From positions 1 through 13,711 of the forward strand of contig CANFFA010000020.1 in the NCBI GenBank assembly GCA_947445425.1: 13,711 bases of DNA, written 5' to 3'. Positions 1-7,458 of this stretch are shown here, piece after piece (the stretch's first letter is position 1; each line of letters begins with the position of its first letter). The DNA comes from Paludibacteraceae bacterium. Its GTDB lineage: Bacteria > Bacteroidota > Bacteroidia > Bacteroidales > Paludibacteraceae. Both the position numbers and the translations under genes were made by a program. Below the pieces are notes generated by a model. The model searched no databases. It saw only the letters and a list, made by a program, of their open reading frames with translations, and was not told the DNA's origin.

Positions 1-795
1 ATCATCAATGCTTTTGATACGGCTGTTTGTAATGGCTACTCGGTGGGTGTATTTTGCTAGATATCCCACTATTTGCTGCGCATCTCCCAGCGAAGGTTCG
101 CAATAGACCACCCACGGTTTGGCGTAACAGTGGTCAATAGTCTTTTGATATTCAGCTAGTAGGTTTTGCTTTTTCAGGATTTGTTTCAGTCTCTCAAGGA
201 GTTTGCCTCGGAATACAGTACTGAGTTGCCTGACCGGATATAGGTATTTTCCGTCTTTACCAATAGGTATCATTTTATCACGCAGCGTAAGTCCTGTTGC
301 AGGAACGATGCAATGCAAGTGCGGATGCAGACTCAGGTTTTGTCCCCAGGTATGAAGTACACAGATTGCACCGGTTTCTACGCCGTAATGACTATAACCA
401 AAACTACGGAGTGTCTCCCAAACAGATTCAAACTGCGCTTCGTAAAATGCCCTGCTGTTTAGTAAACAAATCTCATGCAGTTCCTCAGGGACAGTGAATA
501 CGATATGAAAGTGCTTTACATTCAGCGCATCACGCATACGATTTTCTGCCCAAATCATCTGACGGGCAATTTGACATTTGGGGCAATGGCGATTGCCACA
601 ACTATTGTAACTGAAACGTTCATTTCCGCATTTATCGTTATCGCAGAGCTCTTTATGACCACCCAATTCTGCTGTGCGGCAATGCTGAAGGGCATTTAGT
701 ACCGTCAGCTGGTAATTGTTGGGAGAGTGTTGCACACGATAATCAGCCCCAAAACGTTTGATTACGTGGGCCATCTCCAATTCGCTGCGACTCAT
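1..795 (-). CDS. IS91-family HUH transposase, partial (C-terminus off the left edge)
   Basis: This reading frame begins at the ATG at 795 and stays open for 265 codons to position 1; IS91-type transposases are about 400 residues, so the C-terminus is outside the window. The N-terminal part is a cysteine-rich zinc-binding domain (Cys51, Cys56, Cys66, Cys71, Cys74, including CGNRHCPKC). The metal-binding HUH motif is HPHLHC at residues 157-162 (His159-Leu-His161). Two candidate nuclease tyrosines, Tyr245 and Tyr249, are three residues apart in GYLAKYTHR, the spacing known for IS91 itself. These enzymes nick one strand and move the element by single-strand, rolling-circle-like transposition. The ATG overlaps the TGA of the upstream recombinase gene (ATGA), which suggests translational coupling. 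The family call is firm; activity cannot be judged from a partial gene. Confidence 0.93.
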   Translation of the reverse strand, partial: MSRSELEMAHVIKRFGADYRVQHSPNNYQLTVLNALQHCRTAELGGHKELCDNDKCGNERFSYNSCGNRHCPKCQIARQMIWAENRMRDALNVKHFHIVFTVPEELHEICLLNSRAFYEAQFESVWETLRSFGYSHYGVETGAICVLHTWGQNLSLHPHLHCIVPATGLTLRDKMIPIGKDGKYLYPVRQLSTVFRGKLLERLKQILKKQNLLAEYQKTIDHCYAKPWVVYCEPSLGDAQQIVGYLAKYTHRVAITNSRIKSIDD

Positions 796-1694
796 ACTCT
801 TTTCGGATAAAGCGTATCAAGCGGACTATGAGCCTGAATGTGTGTGCATTGTGCCAAATGCAAGTAAACCATGGTGGTCTCAATCTTGGCATGACCCAGT
901 AAATCTTTGACCGTAACAATGTTCAATCCATCTTCTATGAGGTGTGTGGCATAAGCATGACGAAGGGAGTGTATGCTGACCTCCTTTTGGATAGTGGTCT
1001 TTTTCAATGCTTCGCGAAAAATCCAGCCCATTGCTCTGGAGCTATAAGGATCGTTACTGGATTTACCATTAAAAAGCCATGTTTGAGGATGTTCTACTGA
1101 AATATAATCTTTCAGTCCTTTGGCCATATAATCCGAGAGCGGAAGGATACGATCTTTCTTGTATTTACTTTGTTTGATATGCAACACTTTACGTTCAAAG
1201 TCAATATCGGCAATTTTTAGATTGATGACCTCGCACGAGCGAAGTCCGGCAGAATAAATGAGTGCGAGGATAATGCGGTGTTTGAGAAGCGTAGGGGCAA
1301 GGAACAATTCGCGAAGTTCACTACGGTTCAGAATTACTGGTAGTTTGAGCTCTTTTTTGAGCGAAGGCAAGTTGACGGCACGATCCGAAAGTCCTGCGTA
1401 TCGGTAATAATAGCGAAGTCCGTAAACAGCATGTTTAAAGGCACTTCTCGAAGGAGATTTAGCAGAAAGGGCTAAAGCAACAAGATACTCGTTGAGCTCC
1501 TCTTCTGAAATCTGCTCTGGCAAGCGGTTGAAATGCAAACTTACGTGAGCAATACGATGCATGTAATTCTCGAACGTACTTTGACTTTGACCACGCAAAG
1601 TGGTGTGCGTGTGAAGGGTATCGAAAACACGGGAAAATCCATCCACCGAGTGGATGGCACGACTCACTACTGAGCGTTCACTTTTTTTGTTCAT
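792..1694 (-). CDS. Tyrosine recombinase (phage-integrase/Xer type) paired with the IS91 transposase
   Basis: This is a site-specific recombinase with an N-terminal SAM-like DNA-binding domain and a C-terminal catalytic domain. Numbered from the longest frame (TTG at 1760, 322 residues), the full catalytic set is visible: Arg174 in SAGLRSCEV, Lys199, His264 and Arg267 in HSLRHAYATH, His290 in LLGHA, and the nucleophile Tyr299 in TTMVYLHL. I place the start at the ATG at 1694 (300 residues). The upstream part (alternatives TTG 1760 and ATG 1757) lies in a nested inverted repeat, its translation looks unlike a protein domain, and a -7 promoter element at 1765-1772 would start transcription near 1758. 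The stop overlaps the HUH transposase start. Some IS91-family elements are known to carry such a recombinase gene upstream of and overlapping the transposase gene, so this pair is probably one mobile unit. Its substrate is unknown. Confidence 0.92.
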   Translation of the reverse strand: MNKKSERSVVSRAIHSVDGFSRVFDTLHTHTTLRGQSQSTFENYMHRIAHVSLHFNRLPEQISEEELNEYLVALALSAKSPSRSAFKHAVYGLRYYYRYAGLSDRAVNLPSLKKELKLPVILNRSELRELFLAPTLLKHRIILALIYSAGLRSCEVINLKIADIDFERKVLHIKQSKYKKDRILPLSDYMAKGLKDYISVEHPQTWLFNGKSSNDPYSSRAMGWIFREALKKTTIQKEVSIHSLRHAYATHLIEDGLNIVTVKDLLGHAKIETTMVYLHLAQCTHIQAHSPLDTLYPKRV

Positions 1695-1770
1695 GATGTT
1701 GAAGTTTAAAATTAGACCTAATTTTATCGGCAGCTCTGCTAAGCTGTCGTTCAACATCAATGAACAAAAA
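1684..1770. repeat. Nested inverted repeat at the start of the recombinase gene
   Basis: An outer inverted repeat pairs 1684-1703 with 1750-1770 (20 matched bases, one bulged base in the right arm). Inside it are two further dyads: 1708-1715 with 1718-1725 (AAAATTAG/CTAATTTT, perfect) and 1728-1735 with 1742-1749 (CGGCAGCT/AGCTGTCG, one mismatch). A single strand would fold as a three-way junction. The left arm contains the preferred start codon of the recombinase (ATG 1694) and the right arm overlaps its -7 promoter element. It could be an operator, a translational control hairpin, a recombinase site, or an element end; the sequence does not decide among these. Confidence 0.85.
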
Positions 1771-1772
1771 TA
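1765..1772 (-). promoter_or_regulatory. Bacteroidetes -7 promoter element for the recombinase/transposase pair
   Basis: Minus-strand TATTTTTG matches the Bacteroidetes primary-sigma -7 consensus TAnnTTTG. A TTG lies about 20 bases upstream (around 1795), near the expected -33 position. Transcription would begin near 1758, leaving a leader of about 60 bases before ATG 1694 that contains both inner dyads. The element overlaps the right arm of the nested inverted repeat, so a protein binding that dyad would cover the promoter. Confidence 0.5.
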
Positions 1773-2026
1773 ATCAATATAAAAGACTAAAAACCAATAC
1801 TAATTTCAAGCCCTTCCCGAAGGGAATTTAGTTCAACACACGCCTCGTATGTTTGCATATTATTTCAAATTGACAAAAAAATGAGATATTTGCAATAATA
1901 CAGGAAAGAATTAGCAGAGGGAATAGCAACACACGCCTGATAACAGCAATGTATATCGAACCATAGATTTTGCGCCCTTTGTTTTTCCTTTTTCGAGCCT
2001 GAATAAGTATCTAAGAAACAAATAAA
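1773..2026. other. Intergenic stretch between the IS91 unit and the IS110 promoter
   Basis: No convincing gene is present. Visible items are a small hairpin at 1811-1824 (CCCTTC/GAAGGG) and a 12-base direct repeat, CAACACACGCCT, at 1834-1845 and 1927-1938. The outer end of the IS91-type unit and the left end of the IS110 element should both lie between here and about 2100, but I cannot place either boundary. A 76-codon minus-strand frame here has no recognisable features. Confidence 0.6.
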
Positions 2027-2034
2027 TAAGTTTG
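2027..2034 (+). promoter_or_regulatory. -7 promoter element for the IS110 transposase
   Basis: TAAGTTTG matches the Bacteroidetes TAnnTTTG consensus. It would start transcription near 2041, giving a leader of about 66 bases before the ATG at 2107. No clear -33 TTTG is seen at the usual spacing. Confidence 0.45.
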
Positions 2035-2106
2035 TATTCAGTATATTATTTACGAGGGTAGGCGGTTTAAAAGGAATAATTCTGACCAGAAACAAATTAT
2101 TTGTAT

Positions 2107-3111
2107 ATGAAGGAATTAAAATCGTGTGTGGGAATAGATATTTCCAAGGATAGTTTTGAGGTGTGTATTAAGCAATTAAAGGAGGAACGGTCGGTAATCA
2201 AAGCTTCACGTAGTTTTCAGAATGATTATCAAGGATTTGAGAAATTGCTCAGCTGGACTTTGAGTAAAGTGTCGAATCCGATTTTTGTAATGGAAACCAC
2301 AGGGGTTTATCATGAAGAGTTGACTCATTTTCTGTATTCTAACGAGCAAAAAGTGGCTGTTGTGTTGGCAAACAAGATGAATCATTTTGCTAAAAGTCTG
2401 AATATGAAAACTAAAACAGACAAAGCGGATGCTCAAATGATTGCTCAGTATGGATTGGAGCGCCAGTTAGAATGGTGGAAACCGATGATGCAGCAGATGA
2501 AGAACCTGCGTGATTTGTGTCGGGAGCGTTTATCCTTAAAGAAAGATTTGGTGCGTTGTAAATGTCAGGTTCATGCATTAAAACACGCTCACAGCACACT
2601 AGAGGTGGTCTTACAACTCAAGGAACAACAGATCGAATTCTTAGATAAAAGTGTTCAAGTAATTGAAAATGAAATAATTCGACTAACAGAGGAAGACAAG
2701 GAATTTAACCAACGGGTTAAAAACGTTGAAACAATCAAGGGGGTACGTTTACTGACGATTATTACCGTTTTGTGTGAAACAAATGGTTTCTCCCAGTTCA
2801 ACAATATCCGTCAGGTAGTAAGTTATGCTGGGCTGGACATTGCAGAACGACAATCAGGGCTATTTAAAGGTAAAACACGTATTTCCAAAAAAGGAAATGC
2901 ACGTATCAGGGAATGTTTGTATATGCCCGCACTGTCAGCAACCAGTTATAATGAACCAATTAAAGCCCTGTATCAAAGAGTAATAGAGCGGAACCCAACA
3001 ATCAAAAGAAAAGGGGTTGTAGCAGGTATGCGTAAACTATTAATACTTATTTTCGTACTGTGGAAAAAAAATGAAGCCTACAACGCAGAATATCAATGGA
3101 ATGCGCGCTGA
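2107..3111 (+). CDS. IS110-family transposase (DEDD nuclease plus serine domain)
   Basis: This is a complete IS110-family transposase, about 334 residues from the ATG at 2107; a TTG at 2101 would add two residues. Numbered from 2101, the RuvC-like DEDD domain is at the N-terminus: Asp13 (GIDISKD), Glu65 (METTGVY), and Asp107 and Asp110 (KTDKADA). A helical, probably coiled-coil linker spans about 140-205. The C-terminal Transposase_20 domain follows (about 207-300), with the expected catalytic serine, Ser262, in TRISKKGNARIR. Enzymes of this family recombine the element with its target through a strand exchange guided by an element-encoded bridge (seek) RNA. Length and motifs are intact, so the gene looks functional. 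Non-coding DNA on both sides is long enough for a guide RNA; the downstream side is the more structured. Confidence 0.95.
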   Translation: MKELKSCVGIDISKDSFEVCIKQLKEERSVIKASRSFQNDYQGFEKLLSWTLSKVSNPIFVMETTGVYHEELTHFLYSNEQKVAVVLANKMNHFAKSLNMKTKTDKADAQMIAQYGLERQLEWWKPMMQQMKNLRDLCRERLSLKKDLVRCKCQVHALKHAHSTLEVVLQLKEQQIEFLDKSVQVIENEIIRLTEEDKEFNQRVKNVETIKGVRLLTIITVLCETNGFSQFNNIRQVVSYAGLDIAERQSGLFKGKTRISKKGNARIRECLYMPALSATSYNEPIKALYQRVIERNPTIKRKGVVAGMRKLLILIFVLWKKNEAYNAEYQWNAR

Positions 3112-3112
3112 T

Positions 3113-3262
3113 AGACTTCGGGTAATGAGGAGACTAAGCTCTTTCTTTCTGTGCCGGCTCCTTAGAGCCGAAAACAAAAGAAGCAGAGTCAAGCTCCGCT
3201 TCACTAGATAGACATTTTCGGTACAAAGTATCGACTGAAGTCTTCTTTCTGTGCGGTACAAA
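3113..3262 (+). ncRNA. Candidate IS110 guide (bridge/seek) RNA region
   Basis: The stretch right after the transposase stop is unusually rich in pairing. A closing stem joins 3113-3119 (AGACTTC) to 3237-3243 (GAAGTCT). Inside are a perfect hairpin (CGGCTC-CTTA-GAGCCG, 3155-3170), a hairpin AAGCAGAG/CTCCGCTT (one mismatch, about 3180-3201), and CGGTAC-AAA-GTATCG (3219-3233, one G-U pair). TTCTTTCTGTGC occurs at both 3143-3154 and 3243-3254, and CGGTACAAA at both 3219-3227 and 3254-3262. In the IS1111 subgroup the guide RNA lies downstream of the transposase gene, and in the IS110 subgroup upstream. Structure and position fit the former, but no covariance evidence is available here. Boundaries are approximate. 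Confidence 0.45.
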
Positions 3263-3345
3263 AATAAAGATTTTTTTGAAAAAAGCACTGTTTTATTTGG
3301 ATTTAATCATAGTATCTATGGGCACTTTGCTGGCGGAAGTACATT

Positions 3346-3366
3346 TAGCGGGCTTTCAGCCCGCTA
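3346..3366. repeat. Perfect GC-rich hairpin
   Basis: TAGCGGGCT and AGCCCGCTA form a perfect nine-base-pair stem around a TTC loop in otherwise AT-rich DNA. No T-run follows on either strand, so it is not a classical terminator. It lies seven bases from palindromic repeat copy A. It could be a REP-type repeat or the trace of a mobile-element end. Confidence 0.8.
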
Positions 3367-3372
3367 TTTGAT

Positions 3373-3550
3373 AATAGAACGCGGATTTACGCAGATTGAG
3401 CGGATTAAAAACGGATTTTAAAAAATGCAAGCATTTTTGATTAGAGCGCAGAGTCAATTGACGTAGTCCGCTCGGCTTGCCGCTTGGCGCAGCCAAGAAT
3501 TATAGATCCGTTTTTTTATCCGTATTTTCTGTGTAAATCCGCGTTCCATT
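3373..3550 (-). repeat. Palindromic intergenic repeat, copy A (178 bp)
   Basis: The ends of this repeat are inverted copies of each other: GAACGCGGATTTACGCAGA at the left, and TCTGTGTAAATCCGCGTTC at the right. Read on the minus strand it aligns end to end with copy B at 7459-7637, at roughly 85-90% identity by eye, including the same flanking AATG and TATT. A core containing CTTGG-CTGCG-CCAAG is the best conserved part. There is no coding capacity. The terminal inverted repeats and discrete ends suggest a MITE or REP-like element, possibly moved by a transposase elsewhere. No target duplication could be identified with confidence. Confidence 0.85.
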
Positions 3551-3571
3551 AATTAAATAATAGGATATTAT

Positions 3572-6500
3572 TTATTTCCCATTACTTACAACCTTCTTTA
3601 CCCAACTTTTTTTACCATTTTCTATTTGAACGGTGTATATTCCTTTTGCCAAGAGGTTTATTTTTACCAAATCCTTGCAATGTGTCAAGTTTGAAACCAT
3701 TCGTCCCAATGCATCATAGACCCTAACAGTTGGACTATCAATTAAATTGTCAACTGTTAATATTGAATTTTGAATCAACAATCGAGGTTCGCTAGTCTCA
3801 TTACTTATATTAGAGTTTAGGGTTGTTGTATTTATTGCCGTAATCTTGAATCGATTATTCGTTACGCCTGCAGCAGCAGTAAAGGTATAGTTCGACTCAA
3901 ATAGATCTGTAACGGTAGCTGGATTAGTGCCATAATCAGTCAGTAACAATCTAGCGATTTTAGTGGCTTGTGTATTATCTACACTTATAGTAGAAGTACC
4001 TGCAGTATTGACACAGAAACCTATTGGAAGATTTACAACATTACACGTTGGCAAGGCATTATAGGCATAACTTACACCATTTAGCAATGTGTAAACTTGT
4101 GGCTTATCACTCCCTGTATTGATCCATTTTTCTAAATCCTTACCAATCTCATAATCAGTACTGAGTGAACTATCCAAAATCAGATTTGTATTATCTACAC
4201 CTGTAAGACAAGTAAAATCAAGTCGCAATTTATCTGAAATTTCATTATCAACCGAAGATGAAATCGATTGTCTACCATTCAATGCGAAAGAAATACCCGT
4301 ACCCGAATTGCCTGTAGCCAGTGTACTACTAGCTTGAACAAAATATGCCGACATAGGATCTATAATTGGAGCACTCCCACTTAAATATGGAGTATAACCT
4401 GAACCATCATATACATATATATAATAACTATCAGCACCTACAGCACTACTTGGTGCGTATTTTGATAAATAAGGTTGCCCGATAAAATTCCAACCATGAT
4501 TTGTTATTGGAGCTGCACCGGTATTGGCAGAGACTGTGATATTTTTTGATGTTTCTGTTGATAAATATGTTTTATCAAGCGTAAATGAAAGTTCTGTAAC
4601 TGCTTTGCCATTTGCTAATCCGAATATATAACCTTGATTTTTATTTAATTTCAAAGTTGGATCAGCAACAATTGCTGCATTTGTAATTGCTATCCAGTTT
4701 GAGCCACTTGAGGTACCATAGATTCCACGGTGATTGCCATCATAATACTTAACAAACCAATTTGTACCCAATGTGCCTAAAGCAGGAGTACCAGTCACTG
4801 TATTTAAAGTTACATCACAAGGAAAAGAGAGAAAATACCATTTTTGGTCATCAATTGTGCGTAAATACTTCATAACACCATTAACTGTAAGGGTTCCATC
4901 ACCTATATTGAGACTGAACGAGCCAGTATTATCTGCTTTCAACATTAAATCCCCAGTAACTATAAATGTATTTGTGCTGTTTATTTTTAATTTGGCTCCT
5001 GCAGCAACAGTGACATTTCTAGTGGTGATTGTTGATTGATCAACCTCAAATGAACCAGACAAAACAGATATATTACTATTCGCTAATTGAGGAGTAGTAT
5101 AACTTGACGCATAGGCAGTTGCACCCGAATTCAACGTAATGGTAGCAGCTGTAATTTCAAAAGAAACAGCACCAGAAGTAGCTGTGTAATAATATGGATC
5201 GTCCGCATTTACGGTTGCAGTGACCTGATAACTTCCAATAATTGTAGGGCGCGTAGCACTTGGCCCATACCCCGACCCTGAATAGGAATAAGTTATTGAG
5301 CTTGCCGACGGGCTTGATGGCGATGTAAGTGAATTAGGTCCTACAGGAGATCCATTGTAAATATATGTACCGATATTTACGGTTACAGTAGGGGTTGTTT
5401 TATTAAACCTTAAATTTACAGAATTTGAGGTGTAAACTACAGACCAACCACTAGCTAAGCCAGTAACAGAACTAAAGGTACCGCTAATCGTACCACCCGA
5501 TCCGCTGGATGTTATAATGGAAATTGATGTGTTATCAGCAGGTGTTAATGGCGACATTGTCAAAGCCAAGGTGCCGGAAACAGAGATCACAGCCGAAGTA
5601 TTTGAAACTAAAATTTGATCATAATCAGTACCTGGAGTCGCTACGCCCGTTACATTTATATTTACAGTGCCGCCCAAACTGATGGGATTGATTACATTCA
5701 AGATCCCGTTCGACAATGCACTTAATGATAGCGTCGCAGTAGGAGCAACTGTTAGGGTGTTTAAAGTTGTTGACTGATTCACAACCATATGACCCGAACT
5801 CACTGTGAGATCAGTATTTAACAATTGTAGATCGGTTAGCCCTAGCCCACTGATGGTACCGCCGGTTGAATTTACTGCCGTTGTTGAGCCACCGGTAACG
5901 AGTTTGTTGGCAGCCGCTGCTAAACTGAGCGAAGCACTGTAACTGTAAGGGTTGGAGGCTCCAGTCAATGTAGCTGATACATCATCGTAACTGGCACCAT
6001 TCCAACTCCCTATGATGGGGGTAGTGAGATGGGTGGATAAAGAAGGAGACATTTTCACGGTAGCAGTTACAGCTTGCGATGGCGTAACAATCCACTCTTT
6101 GGGATTGTCCGCTTTACCCGCTGCACGGCATCCCGAGAGGGTTGTACCGACTCTAGTAGAAAAAGTAACGCCTGTTGTTGAAGGAGTAATAGTTACCGGG
6201 TCGTAGCTCGTTGCAGATGCTCCAATAGGGAAGGCAAATGGATTGGTTGTAAATGTCCGACTTACCACTCCGGTGCCGTTGGTAACGATATAGGCAGTAG
6301 CAGATGAAGCAGCAATGGAAGAAGGTACGGTTAGATTATAATTGCCAATAGTCAGTTTGCTGGTACCTAATAATCTTAAATTTGTAGATAATGTTATGTC
6401 ATTAGCAAGTGTTACACCACCAGAGTTATCCACTCCAAGGGTGTTAATAGTAGAAGGTGTCACCAACATGGTTTGTGGGGTAGTACCTATAAAGTTAAAA

Positions 6501-7384
6501 GTTGCCGCATTGCTTGTGCAGGTGTAAGACCCTGTCATAGTACTGATATCAAGATTTTCAAGATAATACGTACTATTTATAGTTTCAGTAATTCCTGCTT
6601 TATTTCCCGATAGTTTCAGGTTTTTATAATACCCTGGATATAAAGTATGAGTAGTGGTCTCCGCCGATGTATTATACAACTCTACCGTAAAAGGAAAATA
6701 ATAGCTGACAGCTGCCTGGGCTCCATTCATTCGGAGGGTACCTCCACCGGTACAAACTATGGGAAAGAAGGTTATAGCGCCTTCAATGTTAGATGATGTC
6801 AAAAAGTTTTTGTCGAAAGTAATCGCTCCCGTCACATTATCTATTGCGCTTACCGTTGCTCCCGTAGCAAGGGTTCCAAGTGCAAAAGCAAATTGACCAA
6901 CAGCTATATTGCTTAAATTATTTCCTGTTTGCATTGTTGTGCTTGGACTACCGGCGGTATATCCGGGTGCTGAATTTATAGTGAGTTGAGTAAAGCTGGC
7001 TCCATTGGTCAGTGAAAAATAACACCTTCCAAAATCTAGCGTACTTCCTGTTTCAATATTCAGCGCATTGCTTGTAGCATCCAAAGTAAGGGTTCTTGCA
7101 GTAGTGTTTCCGACATTATACCAAAGCTTTACTGAGCAGCTGTTTTTTACGGTCAACGAATTAATCGTTTGATTAACTGTAAAGCCATAAATCACTACAT
7201 TAGCCCCTACTGATGCACCATCAATAATGAGGTTGTCGCCAGTAGCCGGAGTCGTTCTCGTAGGGCTCCAGTTCGTAGCTGTCGCATAATCGGTACTTGT
7301 AGCACCCGTCCAGTTGTAATCTACTGCAAAGAGAGAGGAACCAGTTAAGCAGGAAATAATAAAAAGAAATAATTTTGTTTTCAT
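3572..7384 (-). CDS. Large secreted beta-rich protein with a T9SS type A sorting domain
   Basis: This 1270-residue exported protein has a signal peptide (MKTKLFLFIISCLTGSSLFA, likely cleaved after Ala20). Residues about 21-500 form a Thr/Ser/Asn-rich, beta-strand-repeat module closely related to the 583-residue protein at 9774-11525. About 660-745 resembles an MBG/Ig-like beta domain (YIYNGSP, GSYQVTATVNADD). About 830-1190 is a further beta-rich region with LSFPCDV and GWNFIGQPYLSKY. Residues about 1198-1270 are a T9SS type A C-terminal sorting domain (VRVYDALGRMV, LAKGIYTVQIENGKKSWVKKVV). The protein should cross the outer membrane by T9SS and be released or surface-anchored. No catalytic domain is recognised; adhesion or matrix function is a guess. 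A -7 element at 7450-7457 would give a leader of about 58 bases. Palindromic repeats flank the gene on both sides. Confidence 0.9.
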   Translation of the reverse strand: MKTKLFLFIISCLTGSSLFAVDYNWTGATSTDYATATNWSPTRTTPATGDNLIIDGASVGANVVIYGFTVNQTINSLTVKNSCSVKLWYNVGNTTARTLTLDATSNALNIETGSTLDFGRCYFSLTNGASFTQLTINSAPGYTAGSPSTTMQTGNNLSNIAVGQFAFALGTLATGATVSAIDNVTGAITFDKNFLTSSNIEGAITFFPIVCTGGGTLRMNGAQAAVSYYFPFTVELYNTSAETTTHTLYPGYYKNLKLSGNKAGITETINSTYYLENLDISTMTGSYTCTSNAATFNFIGTTPQTMLVTPSTINTLGVDNSGGVTLANDITLSTNLRLLGTSKLTIGNYNLTVPSSIAASSATAYIVTNGTGVVSRTFTTNPFAFPIGASATSYDPVTITPSTTGVTFSTRVGTTLSGCRAAGKADNPKEWIVTPSQAVTATVKMSPSLSTHLTTPIIGSWNGASYDDVSATLTGASNPYSYSASLSLAAAANKLVTGGSTTAVNSTGGTISGLGLTDLQLLNTDLTVSSGHMVVNQSTTLNTLTVAPTATLSLSALSNGILNVINPISLGGTVNINVTGVATPGTDYDQILVSNTSAVISVSGTLALTMSPLTPADNTSISIITSSGSGGTISGTFSSVTGLASGWSVVYTSNSVNLRFNKTTPTVTVNIGTYIYNGSPVGPNSLTSPSSPSASSITYSYSGSGYGPSATRPTIIGSYQVTATVNADDPYYYTATSGAVSFEITAATITLNSGATAYASSYTTPQLANSNISVLSGSFEVDQSTITTRNVTVAAGAKLKINSTNTFIVTGDLMLKADNTGSFSLNIGDGTLTVNGVMKYLRTIDDQKWYFLSFPCDVTLNTVTGTPALGTLGTNWFVKYYDGNHRGIYGTSSGSNWIAITNAAIVADPTLKLNKNQGYIFGLANGKAVTELSFTLDKTYLSTETSKNITVSANTGAAPITNHGWNFIGQPYLSKYAPSSAVGADSYYIYVYDGSGYTPYLSGSAPIIDPMSAYFVQASSTLATGNSGTGISFALNGRQSISSSVDNEISDKLRLDFTCLTGVDNTNLILDSSLSTDYEIGKDLEKWINTGSDKPQVYTLLNGVSYAYNALPTCNVVNLPIGFCVNTAGTSTISVDNTQATKIARLLLTDYGTNPATVTDLFESNYTFTAAAGVTNNRFKITAINTTTLNSNISNETSEPRLLIQNSILTVDNLIDSPTVRVYDALGRMVSNLTHCKDLVKINLLAKGIYTVQIENGKKSWVKKVVSNGK

Positions 7385-7449
7385 AAAAAACTGGTTTAAA
7401 TCTACAAGTAAGTAATTGGAAATAAATAATGTCGAATTATTTTAATATT

Positions 7450-7457
7450 CAAATTTA
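7450..7457 (-). promoter_or_regulatory. -7 promoter element for the 1270-residue protein gene
   Basis: Minus-strand TAAATTTG matches TAnnTTTG, 66 to 73 bases upstream of the start codon, with transcription expected near 7443. It ends one base from the edge of palindromic repeat copy B, so any -33 contact would fall inside the repeat. No good TTTG is seen there. Confidence 0.45.
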
Positions 7458-7458
7458 A

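Noticed and set aside
297..699. Two plus-strand open frames of 66 and 74 codons
   Set aside because: They lie antisense to the well-supported HUH transposase, which has zinc, HUH and tyrosine motifs in the opposite frame.
1865..2095. Minus-strand 76-codon frame upstream of the IS110 transposase
   Set aside because: It has no recognisable motif, an unremarkable AT-rich composition, and lies in what should be the IS110 left end and promoter.
2206..2599. Two minus-strand frames inside the IS110 transposase gene
   Set aside because: They are shadows of the transposase coding strand, with no motifs of their own.
1834..3262. Target-site duplication of the IS110 element
   Set aside because: IS110-family elements usually make no such duplication, and no matching pair of flanks was found; the repeat CAACACACGCCT lies entirely on one side.
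3040..3288. Minus-strand 82-codon frame over the IS110 3' end
   Set aside because: It spans the end of the transposase gene and the structured non-coding stretch and has no domain features; the pairing pattern explains the sequence better.
3373..3550. Palindromic repeats as a CRISPR array
   Set aside because: There are only single ~178-bp palindromes at distant sites, without regular short repeats and spacers.
4773..6527. Plus-strand frames of 61-88 codons inside the large cargo gene
   Set aside because: They are antisense shadows of a 1270-codon gene with signal peptide and sorting domain; their valine- and threonine-rich composition reflects the repeats opposite.
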